The notes: a model not told the origin generated them from the sequence alone. Shown: positions 47,940 to 57,295, counted from the stretch's first letter. The stretch is 64,000 bases of DNA from Prevotellaceae bacterium (GCA_031266015.1 JAISBU010000006.1:16176-80175); one strand, 5' to 3'. Program-made: numbers and translations.

Positions 47940-48282
47940 TATATTTGCAGCATGTATGCCAGGCACACCGGTTACCAATATTGTCGGATCGTTGGTAGCA
48001 CAGGCGTTTAGCAGAATTAATTAAAATGTAGAGAGGATCTGACGCAGACATTTTTTGTAATATATTTTCTAAAGCGATAGCTTTTATTCTTTTGTAAGAA
48101 AACCTCCAAATTTTCTACACGACAAAGAATAAAGAGCAAGTTCACGTCCATGCTATGCTTTAGCGTGGCGCGAGGTTGTACTTATTTTTTCGTGTGGGTG
48201 CTTGGAGGTACCTCTTACAAGAATAAGGTTTGCAACTCCGCGCTTTCTCTTTTTATATACATATGCTGCCTTTTCGGAGTTG
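47940..48282 (+). repeat. Promoter-leader element, copy D
   Basis: -7 box TATATTTG (47940-47947), followed by leader; hairpin AAAGC-GATA-GCTTT (48071-48084) with T-rich end; TTCACGTCCATGC; a hairpin of eight pairs (CCATGCTA region 48148-48168); the conserved G-C-G-A-G-G-T-T-G-T-A-C to GGAGGTACCTC block (48170-48214); and the distal stem CAACTCCG/CGGAGTTG (48233-48240 with 48275-48282). The stem is kept although the loop differs wholly from copies A and B. It ends 41 bases before the ATG of the FISUMP gene. The hairpin loops differ but pairs are kept, which suggests an RNA role. Confidence 0.8.
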
Positions 48283-48299
48283 GGGCAAAAACCAAGTAG
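48150..48299 (+). CDS. Possible leader peptide in copy D
   Basis: ATG 48150 opens 49 codons through the conserved block (S-V-A-R-G-C-T-Y-F-F-V-W-V-L-G-G-T-S), stopping at 48299, 24 bases before the FISUMP start. In copy C the same-position ATG gives the same frame; in A and B an indel moves it and a GTG start gives A-R-G-C-T-Y-F-L-L-W. Residue changes between copies (F-L-L-W to F-F-V-W) stay hydrophobic. Suggestive of translation, but the DNA itself is nearly identical. Confidence 0.25.
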   Translation: MLCFSVARGCTYFFVWVLGGTSYKNKVCNSALSLFIYICCLFGVGAKTK

Positions 48300-48322
48300 C
48301 AACCATTTTTCTGTTGTTTATT

Positions 48323-51300
48323 ATGAGAAATAGAACACTGCTGAGCCTGCTCCTTTCGGGATTGCTCCTCAGCGCAACATCATGGGCGCAAACACCCGTG
48401 GCCTACATTACCAACACCAACGTTGACCTCAAGAATCGCCTCATTTACGGCGAGCTGGTGTACGACACGCCCGACCAGTGCAGACGATACGAGCTGCGCT
48501 TTAAAACTAAAACGTATCGGGCATGGGTATGGGTAGACAGCGCTCAGGTAAAATCAATTTCAACCGCTATTATTAGTAATACCGATCGGTATACTTTGGT
48601 GAACGACAGCGCAATTACTAACCTACAGGTAGGCGGATTCAGGCTAAAGGCGCACCTCAATACCGGAGTGCTACCCACCGATAGCGTAGCCCTGTCTGTA
48701 GAAGTTTATCGCCTGTCTGACAAATGTTTACAGTGTGGCGTAGGTGGCTCCGACCTTACTTTCACAAAGGCTGATATTTGGCCGGATTGCCCCTATCCTG
48801 GCAAAGAAAATGACCTGACGCTGCTCTCCTGTAACAGGAGCAGTACGGGAGCGGGAGCCCGTTGGGAGGCCTTTATTCGTGATGTTCGGGATTGTAATAT
48901 ATACCGAACGGTACAAATGCCGGACGGCAGCTGGTGGTTTGCCCAGAACTTAAACTGGGAGCAAGCCGGAAAGTGCTACCCCACAGCAAACAGCTGCGAT
49001 ACGGTTGGACGTGTTTATACATGGTTTGAAGCTGTTACCGGAACAAAATATGCTACTCTTGTTAAGCAATACATACCCGGCGCAGACAAAGCGCCTCAAG
49101 GAGTATGCCCTGCCGGATGGCATGTGCCAACAACGGCGGAGTGGCAATCCATAGTACCCAATGACATTTCGCTAAAAGATGCTACCTCCTTTGACGCTAA
49201 ATGGGGAATGAGCGGTATGCGCGACGGCTTTGGATTTACCTGGCGTCCGGCTAAAGTAGATGCAGAGCTGGGCGTTGCCGGATCGGCTATTAAAGAAGGC
49301 TTAATGTGGACGGTTCCGCCAACATGGGAAGCCTATAATGCCATAAGCAGAGTGTCTGCAAAAAGTGCGGAAGGAAATTGGGCAAGCAACCCTATCAGCA
49401 TAGATGGCAGCATGGGAAGTAAGCTGGACTACCTCCATGTGCGCTGCAAATACGGATTAGGCGAGGCGGTGCTGCCCGATGGTACAGGAGCCCCGCTTAG
49501 CATGGGCGCTATAACGCTAACCTCCGATGTTACCACCACGCTTGCCGGTGGTAAGCTATTGTTGCAGGCCGCAGCAGTTAATCCCCCTGCACAAGCGGGC
49601 TATCGTTGGGTGGTCACTCCTACTGGCGGCGGCCCCGAATGGACTATCGCTACCAGCAGCGTACCACAGGTTATGGCTATCACCCCCAACGTCACGGGTA
49701 GCAACGCCACTTACAGCATCAAAGTAACAGTTACGGCAGCGGGCTACACCTCTGCCTCCAGCAATAGCATAAATATTACGGTCAGAGCCTGCCAACCTCT
49801 TGTACAAGCGCCCCTTACCACCCAAAATGTTTGCCCCGGCATCGACGTACCGCTGAATCCCGGTAGCGCAACCGGAGGCGATGGCGTAAGCTACACCTAT
49901 ACCTGGGAACGGCGAGTTGAAGGAACATCTACCTGGGAAACCGCAGGCAACCAGGTAAGCTATACCATTACCGGAATAGGCGCCACCGGCCCTTACTACT
50001 ACTACCGGCGTACGGTAACATCATGCGAAGGAACCGGCAGCAATACAACCAATGAGGCATACGTAGGCGTCTACTCCCTTCAACAACCAAATGTCGGCAC
50101 AAGTTCCGACAACAGAACCTACTGCAATAGCGGAAATTACAACTACACAATGGGCGCCGCCTACGGTGGAAAAGCTGGAGACTACACCTACGAGTGGCAA
50201 TACTCCACCGTTTCCGCGGGTCCATATAGCGCAACCTCACCCGCCTGCACCACAGAACACTTAACTGTACCTGCATTGACAACTACTCTCGTTTGGACAG
50301 GATACTATCGAAGATTAGCGCATACCTGCAGCGGTGCGCTAACCCACTATAGCCAGCCGGTGCGCTTTTACACAGGTGGCGCCGTTCCCTCCAACGGCAG
50401 CTTGGCGGATGTTTCAGTCTGTCCGGATCCGGAGGGTACTGTCACCCGCACCCTCAATCCCTCGGCCAGCGGCACAGGAACGCTTACCTACCAATGGCGG
50501 GTGTTGGATGGCAGCACCTGGAAAAATGTGGCTGAAAACGGAACCTCACAAGCCTACAACGCTCCTGTACCCACCATCGCAAACACTACCAAATCATACT
50601 TACGCGTAACCTATTCTTGCAGCGGAGCCGGGGCATCCGCATCATCGGGAGCCTACCACATTGTGGCAACAGGAGGTATTACCGCCGATAACATTACCGC
50701 CCCGGCAGAAGTGTGCCCGGGCATCAGCGTCAGCTGCACCGCTCCGGCTGTTGCCGGAGCTCAAAGCTACGAGTGGTATGCAAGCAACGATGGCGGAGGC
50801 TCTTACTCACTGGCCGCAGGCGTCAACAGCGCGCAAAATTACAGCTACACCTCCAATGATACAATTGGCTCATCCATTATGCTGAAGCGCAGGGTGTACT
50901 CTACAGCCTGCCCTGACTCATACGTGGAGAGTACGGCTGTAAAAATTACCGTCAGCAAAATGGGGTTAACGCAAGAAACCGTTATGACTCCTGCCAAAGC
51001 CTGTGCGGGCGTGGAGGTGCCGTTTTCAATCGGGTTAAGCGGAGGCAGTGGCGCTACATTGCAATACCAATGGCAAACCAGCGCCGATGGAACCTCCGAC
51101 TGGGCCGATGTAGTCGGCGGAACTAACAGCCAGCTGCTTTTTACTGCCAACAACGGCGATATTACGCCGGTGTTCTACCGCCGCATTGTAGCCACCTGTA
51201 CCAATGCAACACCCGTACAGGATACCAGCGTGGCCTTCAAAATAGGCTTTCATACCGCCGACGATATTACCATTGCCCCTATGCCCGTAGAATATAAAGG

Positions 51301-52375
51301 AATATCAGCCCTGTTCAGCCGTATTGGAGCAAACGTAACCGCTCAAGGCCCCGTTGATTGCGTGTGGGAGCAAAGCGCCGACAACTTCACCTGGGCCAAC
51401 GCCACCGATGCTCCCAACGACTCCGTATGGAAGCTGGTAGCACCCTATACGCTGGAGTATTCTCCCTACTACAGGCTGAAAATTGCCAGCTGCGGAGCCA
51501 CAAAGTATAGCAATGTGACTCGCATATTTTCTCCGTATGAATGTCCGTACAACAACGCAAGCAACGACCTCGTAGCCGGGAGCTGCGAACCTCGCACCGC
51601 AGGCCGACAAAACTGGCAGGCGTACATGATTGATGCCCGTGATGAAAAACAATACCGGATGGTATTAATGCCCGACCGAAAATGGTGGCTGGCGCAAAAC
51701 CTAAACTATCAACAGGGGCTAACAAGAAAAGACACGGCGGCCTACACTACAGGGTCTGTATATTTTTGTAACTCCAACACCGGCTTTCAGACCTACAACA
51801 CGCAGGATAATATACCTTGCGAAACATTTGGCGCCAGCTATAACTGGTATACCGTAATGAAGCCGGACGGAGTTGGAGATGTTTCTGCTGCCTCCGTGCC
51901 AATAGGAACCGCCAGCACGGTAAGAGGAATTTGCCCGCAAGGCTGGTACGTGCCATCTCATTACGATTGGGGAGTTATGCAAAATGGGACTGTGGGATGT
52001 CCGGACGGGCAGGAAACGGGCGTCTTACCCTGTAACTGCGCCGACAACGTAGTAGAAAGAAAAGGAAATGGCCAGTTTCTTATCTCTTCTGTTGTATGTA
52101 GTACTGCTCAGCCAAACACCGCAACTTACGCATGCTGGGCGGCTACAGCAATAATAATCGGTAGCGATGATTACGGCTTTTCATTGCTTCCAGGTACGGC
52201 AGTAGAAACCGGTTTTGGATATAGCAACCATACTATGATGATTACCGCCACTGAATATAACAACAATGTATGGCAGAGAATGAGAGATAACAACGCCGCC
52301 TTAAGCCTCAGGAGTGAACACGGTTACGCTAAAACAGCCGCCTACCCGACTCGCTGTATAAAGGCAGAAAACTAA
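48323..52375 (+). CDS. Large secreted protein with FISUMP domains at both ends and Ig-like middle
   Basis: 1350 residues from ATG 48323 with a signal peptide (R-N-R-T-L-L-S-L ... S-W-A-Q). Residues ~157-373 form a FISUMP (Fibrobacter major paralogous) domain: Y-R-T-V-Q-M-P-D-G-S-W-W-F-A-Q-N, T-W-F-E-A-V-T, G-V-C-P-A-G-W-H-V-P-T. Residues ~385-1070 are seven or so beta-sandwich Ig-like repeats with C-P-G-I/V-pattern starts and Y-x-Y-x-W units. Residues ~1074-1350 form a second FISUMP domain (M-V-L-M-P-D-R-K-W-W-L-A-Q-N, G-I-C-P-Q-G-W-Y-V-P-S). It is rich in Cys and probably surface or extracellular; no sorting tail is visible. Function is unknown. Leader copy D supplies its promoter. Confidence 0.85.
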   Translation: MRNRTLLSLLLSGLLLSATSWAQTPVAYITNTNVDLKNRLIYGELVYDTPDQCRRYELRFKTKTYRAWVWVDSAQVKSISTAIISNTDRYTLVNDSAITNLQVGGFRLKAHLNTGVLPTDSVALSVEVYRLSDKCLQCGVGGSDLTFTKADIWPDCPYPGKENDLTLLSCNRSSTGAGARWEAFIRDVRDCNIYRTVQMPDGSWWFAQNLNWEQAGKCYPTANSCDTVGRVYTWFEAVTGTKYATLVKQYIPGADKAPQGVCPAGWHVPTTAEWQSIVPNDISLKDATSFDAKWGMSGMRDGFGFTWRPAKVDAELGVAGSAIKEGLMWTVPPTWEAYNAISRVSAKSAEGNWASNPISIDGSMGSKLDYLHVRCKYGLGEAVLPDGTGAPLSMGAITLTSDVTTTLAGGKLLLQAAAVNPPAQAGYRWVVTPTGGGPEWTIATSSVPQVMAITPNVTGSNATYSIKVTVTAAGYTSASSNSINITVRACQPLVQAPLTTQNVCPGIDVPLNPGSATGGDGVSYTYTWERRVEGTSTWETAGNQVSYTITGIGATGPYYYYRRTVTSCEGTGSNTTNEAYVGVYSLQQPNVGTSSDNRTYCNSGNYNYTMGAAYGGKAGDYTYEWQYSTVSAGPYSATSPACTTEHLTVPALTTTLVWTGYYRRLAHTCSGALTHYSQPVRFYTGGAVPSNGSLADVSVCPDPEGTVTRTLNPSASGTGTLTYQWRVLDGSTWKNVAENGTSQAYNAPVPTIANTTKSYLRVTYSCSGAGASASSGAYHIVATGGITADNITAPAEVCPGISVSCTAPAVAGAQSYEWYASNDGGGSYSLAAGVNSAQNYSYTSNDTIGSSIMLKRRVYSTACPDSYVESTAVKITVSKMGLTQETVMTPAKACAGVEVPFSIGLSGGSGATLQYQWQTSADGTSDWADVVGGTNSQLLFTANNGDITPVFYRRIVATCTNATPVQDTSVAFKIGFHTADDITIAPMPVEYKGISALFSRIGANVTAQGPVDCVWEQSADNFTWANATDAPNDSVWKLVAPYTLEYSPYYRLKIASCGATKYSNVTRIFSPYECPYNNASNDLVAGSCEPRTAGRQNWQAYMIDARDEKQYRMVLMPDRKWWLAQNLNYQQGLTRKDTAAYTTGSVYFCNSNTGFQTYNTQDNIPCETFGASYNWYTVMKPDGVGDVSAASVPIGTASTVRGICPQGWYVPSHYDWGVMQNGTVGCPDGQETGVLPCNCADNVVERKGNGQFLISSVVCSTAQPNTATYACWAATAIIIGSDDYGFSLLPGTAVETGFGYSNHTMMITATEYNNNVWQRMRDNNAALSLRSEHGYAKTAAYPTRCIKAEN

Positions 52376-52379
52376 AACG

Positions 52380-52447
52380 AGCGCCTTACGCTTATGCTAA
52401 GATATCAAATGCAAACCATATCAGCAAAGCATTAGCAGTAAGGCGCT
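52380..52447 (+). terminator. Stem-loop after the FISUMP gene
   Basis: AGCGCCTTAC and TGCTAA pair with TTAGCA and GTAAGGCGCT (52380-52389 and 52395-52400 with 52432-52437 and 52438-52447), a five-base bulge between. No T run. The gene-free stretch on to 52623 also holds a REP-like half (GTCATTGC, near 52550) and nothing else I can name. Confidence 0.5.
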
Positions 52448-52623
52448 TGTACTAAAAGCGCGAGTTGCGGTATTTTGTTCGCATGGGCTTTGCAGAGCCT
52501 CCGGTGCAAATATCAGGCTTGCGCTTTTTATGCTCGCTTACCGCTGTCCGTCATTGCAGCAAAGCGAAAGATCTCAAGTTTGCACAATGACGTGGTTGTG
52601 GAAAGATGATACTTGGCAGCTGG

Positions 52624-54462
52624 TCACTGATAGCTGCTCTCGTACCAATTTGCATACGCCTGGCATACAAACTTGACACCGCCTGGTGTGGGGTAGTTTC
52701 CTGAAAAATACCAATCGCCAGTATGTTCCGGGCAGGCAACGTGTAAGTTTTCTATAGCTTGATAAACCAGCTCTACTTTTGCATGTGTTCCTTTTGGGGT
52801 AAGCATTTCTGCAATTTTGGCAGAAATTTGATCGTCACTAAAAGGGGCGTATATCTCCTTTACGCAGTTCACCATCTTTTCTTTCGGCTGGCCTTCCTGC
52901 GCTTTTATCTTTTTATACACATCATGTATAATATTTTCCTGCTTGCTATCTTTTAGCAGCTCAACCGTAGCACAAAACGCAGCAAATTCATCCATGCGGG
53001 ACATATCTATACCGTAGCAATCGGGATAGCGTACTTGCGGTGATGAGGATACAATCACAATCTTCTTAGGTTGCAGCCTGTCCATTATCTTTAGTACGCT
53101 TTGCTTGAGCGTAGTACCACGTACAATGCTGTCGTCAATTATCACCAGGTTATCTCCCTGGCGAATGGAGCCATAGGTAATATCGTACACGTGAGCAGCC
53201 AGGTCGTTACGACTTTTATTCTCCGCAATAAATGTACGCAGCTTGATATCCTTAACAGCCACCTTTTCAGCACGTATCTTCATGGATAGTACCTGCTGCA
53301 ATAAGGCCTCATCAACCTTAGGAGCGGCCAGCAGCAGCCGCTTCTGCAAGGCAAGCAAATGATGCTGCAATCCCTCCAGCATACCAAAGTATGCCACCTC
53401 GGCAGTATTCGGGATAAATGAAAATACAGTATTCTTCAAATCGCCATCAACCGATTTCAGTACGCTTGGCGTGAGCAGCTCCCCGAGCTTCTTACGCTCA
53501 CGATAAATAGCAGCGTCGCTACCGCGTGAAAAGTAAATGCGCTCAAACGAGCAGGCTCTTGGCTCTAAAGGTTTCAGTATTTGTTCAACGGAAAAAATAC
53601 CGTCCGGTTTTATTATCATAGCCCTCCCGGGTTGCAACTCTTGAACGGCTGAAGCTTCAACTCCCATCACAGTTTGTATAACCGGGCGCTCAGATGCAAC
53701 TACAACTATCTCATTATCAGAATAATAAAAGCAAGGGCGAATGCCGACAGCGTCACGCACCACAAAGGCGCTACCGCTACCGGTGGCTCCGCAAATGGCA
53801 AACCCGCCATCCCATTGAGGGCTCGTTTTACGAAGAATACCGGCTATATCCATACGGCTCTCGATCTCATGGCTCAACGCCTCGCCTTTCAATTTCCCGT
53901 TGTATAGCTCATCGTAACAACGTTGCACCTCATGACTTAAATGGTGTCCAACAGACTCCAGTAGAAAAAAGGTATCGCTGTATCTGCGGGGATGCTGTCC
54001 GCTATCTACCAAATGCTGAAAAAGTTCATCGTTATTGGTAAGATTGAAGTTGCCCGCCAGCAGCAAGTTTTTTGAACGCCAATTATCACGCCTCAACAAA
54101 GGGTGCACATGCGGCAATCCTTTTTTACCGGTTGTACTATAACGCAGGTGCCCCATCAGCAGCTGTGCCTGCGCCCAACCATTTTGCAAATCCGGTGATT
54201 CAACTACGAATCCGAATATATCCTTAATAGCTCCCGCTCCCAGCCTGCGTTCTCTAAAAATATACTCCTCGCCCGGTTTGGCTGTCAACTTTACAGCCCC
54301 AACTCCCGCCGCCTCCTGTCCACGATTGTGCTGCTTTTCCATGAGCAGGTACAGCTTGTTAAGACCATACTGTGCATCACCGTATTTTTTTTCATAGTAT
54401 TCCAGCGGCTTGCGAAGCCGGATAAGGGCAATACCACATTCATGCTTGATTGGGTCGCTCAT
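52624..54462 (-). CDS. purF: Amidophosphoribosyltransferase (PurF family)
   Basis: 612 residues from ATG 54462 (M-S-D-P-I-K-H-E-C-G-I-A). The Cys at residue 9 would become the N-terminal nucleophile after propeptide removal. The glutaminase half has H-N-R-G-Q-E-A-A-G and L-L-M-G-H-L-R-Y-S-T-T-G; the PRPP loop is V-I-I-D-D-S-I-V-R-G-T-T. It converts PRPP and glutamine to phosphoribosylamine, first step of purine synthesis. The frame is open 38 codons further upstream, but the -7 box at 54540-54533 places the RNA start inside that extension. No iron-sulfur Cys cluster of the Bacillus type is seen. Bacteroidota often carry more than one paralog. Confidence 0.93.
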   Translation of the reverse strand: MSDPIKHECGIALIRLRKPLEYYEKKYGDAQYGLNKLYLLMEKQHNRGQEAAGVGAVKLTAKPGEEYIFRERRLGAGAIKDIFGFVVESPDLQNGWAQAQLLMGHLRYSTTGKKGLPHVHPLLRRDNWRSKNLLLAGNFNLTNNDELFQHLVDSGQHPRRYSDTFFLLESVGHHLSHEVQRCYDELYNGKLKGEALSHEIESRMDIAGILRKTSPQWDGGFAICGATGSGSAFVVRDAVGIRPCFYYSDNEIVVVASERPVIQTVMGVEASAVQELQPGRAMIIKPDGIFSVEQILKPLEPRACSFERIYFSRGSDAAIYRERKKLGELLTPSVLKSVDGDLKNTVFSFIPNTAEVAYFGMLEGLQHHLLALQKRLLLAAPKVDEALLQQVLSMKIRAEKVAVKDIKLRTFIAENKSRNDLAAHVYDITYGSIRQGDNLVIIDDSIVRGTTLKQSVLKIMDRLQPKKIVIVSSSPQVRYPDCYGIDMSRMDEFAAFCATVELLKDSKQENIIHDVYKKIKAQEGQPKEKMVNCVKEIYAPFSDDQISAKIAEMLTPKGTHAKVELVYQAIENLHVACPEHTGDWYFSGNYPTPGGVKFVCQAYANWYESSYQ

Positions 54463-54532
54463 TGTATCAAGGAAGGATGATTGGTTTGAAAACGCTAACA
54501 TATTGTTCACAATGTTAAACGTTTTTGACAAA

Positions 54533-54560
54533 CAAAGATAGCTTTTTATTGCTACATTTG
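54533..54560. promoter_or_regulatory. Divergent promoter boxes for purF (-) and engB (+)
   Basis: TATCTTTG on the minus strand (54540-54533) and TACATTTG on the plus strand (54553-54560), 12 bases apart. For engB the box ends only four bases before ATG 54565, so its mRNA is probably leaderless. For purF the leader would be ~64 bases. -33 elements are weak on both sides. Confidence 0.65.
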
Positions 54561-54564
54561 TCAT

Positions 54565-55167
54565 ATGATAATTCATAGCGCCATATTTGTAAAAAGCAGC
54601 GAGAAAACTAGCCAGTGTCCATCACCAAGTCAACTTCCTGAGTATGCTTTTGCCGGACGTTCGAATGTAGGAAAGTCCTCACTCATAAATATGTTGACAG
54701 GGTTCAAGGGGCTCTCTAAGGTATCCGGCACACCCGGAAAGACTAAGCTAGCTAACCATTTCTTAATTAATGACCAGTGGTACTTAGTAGATTTGCCCGG
54801 TTACGGCTACGCGCAAGCATCAAAAAAAGGCCGAGAGGGATTTTCCAAAATTATAACCGGCTACATACAAAAACGCAATGAATTAACGCTGCTTTTTGTG
54901 TTGATAGACAGCAGGTTAGAGCCGCAAAAAATTGATCTTGATTTTATTTACTTGCTTGGTGAATACGGAATTCCATTTGCGCTTGTCTTTACTAAAGCTG
55001 ATAAAATTTCTGCCTCTGCGCTCAAAAATTCGGTTTCTAAATTTGAGCAGGCGCTAATGTCCACTTGGGAGGAGCTGCCCCGCATATTCACAACCTCATC
55101 GACTACAAGAATGGGAGCAAAAGAAGTGCTGGATTACATTGAAGAAATAAATAATTCTTTAAAGTAG
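54565..55167 (+). CDS. engB: Ribosome biogenesis GTP-binding protein EngB/YsxC
   Basis: 200 residues. GTPase for 50S subunit assembly. G1 is G-R-S-N-V-G-K-S-S near 33, G3 D-L-P-G-Y-G-Y-A near 80, G4 T-K-A-D near 145, and the G2 region G-T-P-G-K-T near 58. Start ATG 54565 begins almost at the predicted RNA start, so translation of a leaderless message is likely. The gap to prs (55168-55431) holds the prs promoter box and no gene. Confidence 0.96.
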   Translation: MIIHSAIFVKSSEKTSQCPSPSQLPEYAFAGRSNVGKSSLINMLTGFKGLSKVSGTPGKTKLANHFLINDQWYLVDLPGYGYAQASKKGREGFSKIITGYIQKRNELTLLFVLIDSRLEPQKIDLDFIYLLGEYGIPFALVFTKADKISASALKNSVSKFEQALMSTWEELPRIFTTSSTTRMGAKEVLDYIEEINNSLK

Positions 55168-55382
55168 CCACATTTGCAATCTTCATGTCCTTCCGAACAC
55201 TCGGCCTCCTTAGAAGATTACCATTTCAGCGAGACAGCTTCCTTCTTATTTCTTGCAGAAGAAAGACTATTTGTGCAAAAAACATATAACCTACTCATTT
55301 AAAGTTGATTGTATCGAAAAATTTGGTTAATAACTTTCGGCAAACTAATCATATTTAGCTCTTTTTTTTTGCTTTTTTGAGC

Positions 55383-55390
55383 TACTTTTG
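55383..55390 (+). promoter_or_regulatory. -7 box (TACTTTTG) for prs
   Basis: TACTTTTG, fits TAnnTTTG. The predicted start near 55397 leaves ~35 bases to ATG 55432. -33 element unclear. Confidence 0.6.
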
Positions 55391-55431
55391 TACGTCTTTT
55401 ACTAGGTAATCCACGACACCCACACACTAGT

Positions 55432-56379
55432 ATGCTACCCACACACCAAATCAAGTTCTTTTGCGGACGCAATTCCCGCAATTTAGCAGAAAGAATAGCT
55501 ACCAGTTTTGGCGCAGAATTAGGCCAATGCTCGGTTACGGATTTCAGCGACGGCGAATTTCAGCCCTCATACGATGAGAGCGTTCGTGGCAGCACCATAT
55601 TTATTATTCAATCAACCTGCCCGCCAACCGACAACTTATTTGAGCTGCTACTAATGATTGACGCTGCAAAGCGCGCGTCTGCATATAAGGTAGTAGCTGT
55701 AATTCCTTACTTTGGCTGGGCCAGGCAAGACAGAAAAGACCGCTCACGTGTATCTATAGGCGCAAAGCTGGTTGCCAACTTGCTATGCGCCGCCGGAGTT
55801 GACCGCGTAATGACCATGGACCTGCACGCCGACCAAATTCAAGGCTTCTTTGATGTTCCTGTAGATCTGCTTTACGCCAGCCGTATTTTTGTTCCCTACA
55901 TTCGCAGCCTCAACCTGGAGAATCTCTCTATTGCCGCGCCAGATATGGGTGGTGCAAAGCGTGCCAACATCTACTCAAAAATTTTGGGCACACCCATGAT
56001 TATTTGCCACAAAAACCGTGAAAAGGCAAATGTGGTTGGTGAAATAACCGCCATTGGCGAAGTTGAAGATCGTAACATTATTATAATGGACGACATGATC
56101 GACACCGCCGGCACTATTGTAAAGTCAGCAGACGTTCTCATGGAAAAAGGCGCGCGCAGCGTTACCGCTATTGCTACGCACGCTGTGCTATCCGGCTCTG
56201 CTTATGAGCGTATTGCAAATTCGTCTTTAAAAGAAGTGGTATTTACCGACACCATTCCGGTAAAAACAAGCGTAGAGATGAGCAAAATTAAGGTCTTATC
56301 GAGCGCGGAAATGCTGGCGGATATTATTAATAAAGTGTACAACTCACAATCTATCAGCTCTCACTTCATTACCACTTAA
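55432..56379 (+). CDS. prs: Ribose-phosphate pyrophosphokinase (PRPP synthase)
   Basis: 315 residues. Makes PRPP from ribose-5-phosphate and ATP. The N-terminal F-S-D-G-E (near 38), the catalytic loop P-Y-F-G-W-A-R-Q-D-R-K-D-R near 98, D-L-H-A-D-Q-I-Q-G-F-F near 130, and the PRPP motif I-I-M-D-D-M-I-D-T-A-G-T-I near 215 are all present. PRPP feeds the PurF reaction encoded close by, and purA stands 4 kb on. Confidence 0.97.
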   Translation: MLPTHQIKFFCGRNSRNLAERIATSFGAELGQCSVTDFSDGEFQPSYDESVRGSTIFIIQSTCPPTDNLFELLLMIDAAKRASAYKVVAVIPYFGWARQDRKDRSRVSIGAKLVANLLCAAGVDRVMTMDLHADQIQGFFDVPVDLLYASRIFVPYIRSLNLENLSIAAPDMGGAKRANIYSKILGTPMIICHKNREKANVVGEITAIGEVEDRNIIIMDDMIDTAGTIVKSADVLMEKGARSVTAIATHAVLSGSAYERIANSSLKEVVFTDTIPVKTSVEMSKIKVLSSAEMLADIINKVYNSQSISSHFITT

Positions 56380-56560
56380 AGGATAAGCCGAAACCCAAAC
56401 ACCAGCAACGGGGCAAAACTCTGTTGTTTTGGGAGTTATAGGAATGCCAGCACCTTCGGAAAATATCCAAAGACATGCATAGTACATCATAGCATTATTT
56501 AATGTAAGTATTTAGCAATCAATATCTTATCAGACAATTGTCTCTAGAATTTTGATATCG

Positions 56561-56591
56561 TTGGATATTTAAATAATATAATGTACCTTTG
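56561..56591 (+). promoter_or_regulatory. Promoter of rplY (TTGG-N19-TACCTTTG)
   Basis: TTGG 56561-56564, 19 bases, TACCTTTG 56584-56591. The leader to ATG 56678 is about 80 bases, a length where ribosomal protein autoregulation would be possible; no clear structure is seen. Confidence 0.7.
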
Positions 56592-56677
56592 CAGTCCTTA
56601 CTTTACAAAATCCTTTTTTAAGGGTGTAATGGGGAATTAGTAAATTCTGAGTAACACTTATTAAAAACTTCACCAGC

Positions 56678-57295
56678 ATGAAGACTTTAGAAATTACCGG
56701 CACAGCAAGGACTGCTACCGGAAAGGAAGAAACGGCAAAACTGCGCAAGACCGGCGTTGTACCTTGCATAATTTATGGTAACGGCGAGAACATCATGTTC
56801 TCTGCTCCCACAGCTGCCTTCAAAGATTTGATTTATACGCCAAACGCCTACCTGGTAAAAATCAACCTGGACGGAAGAAAGGTTGAAACCGGCGTTATGC
56901 GCGAGGTACAATACCACCCTGTAACCGATGAAATCCTTCACGTAGACTTCTACCGCGTAAGCGAATCCAAACCGGTTGCCATGGCAGTTCCTGTAACGCT
57001 AACCGGCAGCGCAGAAGGCGTAAAGCTGGGAGGTAAGCTGCAGCAAGCTACCCGCAAGATACAAGTAGCGGCGCTTCCAAAAGATTTGCCGGATGCCGTA
57101 GAGGTAGACATCACCTTGCTTGGCCTTGGTAAAAGTATTTTCGTAGGCGACCTTAAGGTGGAAAACGGCAACATTCTTACCCCGAAGAGCACCGTTATTT
57201 GCGCTGTTAAGATGACCCGTGCAGCTATGGGCGCGGCGGCGGCAGCAGCCACCGCTAAGGAGGCTAAGGATGCAAAAGACGCTAAGAAGAAGTAG
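56678..57295 (+). CDS. rplY: 50S ribosomal protein L25 (Ctc form)
   Basis: 205 residues. The L25 domain (1-90) has the 5S rRNA-binding start (I-T-G-T-A-R-T-A-T-G-K near 5-15, G-V-V-P-C-I-I-Y-G-N-G near 28) and D-E-I-L-H-V-D-F-Y near 85; the C-terminal TL5 domain follows. The end is Ala/Lys-rich (A-A-A-A-T-A-K-E-A-K-D-A-K). Length and layout are those of the long, Ctc-like type. Heads the rplY-pth-hslR group. Confidence 0.95.
   Translation: MKTLEITGTARTATGKEETAKLRKTGVVPCIIYGNGENIMFSAPTAAFKDLIYTPNAYLVKINLDGRKVETGVMREVQYHPVTDEILHVDFYRVSESKPVAMAVPVTLTGSAEGVKLGGKLQQATRKIQVAALPKDLPDAVEVDITLLGLGKSIFVGDLKVENGNILTPKSTVICAVKMTRAAMGAAAAAATAKEAKDAKDAKKK

Noticed and set aside
54463..54576. Longer N-terminus for PurF
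   Set aside because: The -7 box at 54533-54540 lies inside the extension, and the PurF family needs the Cys close to the start.
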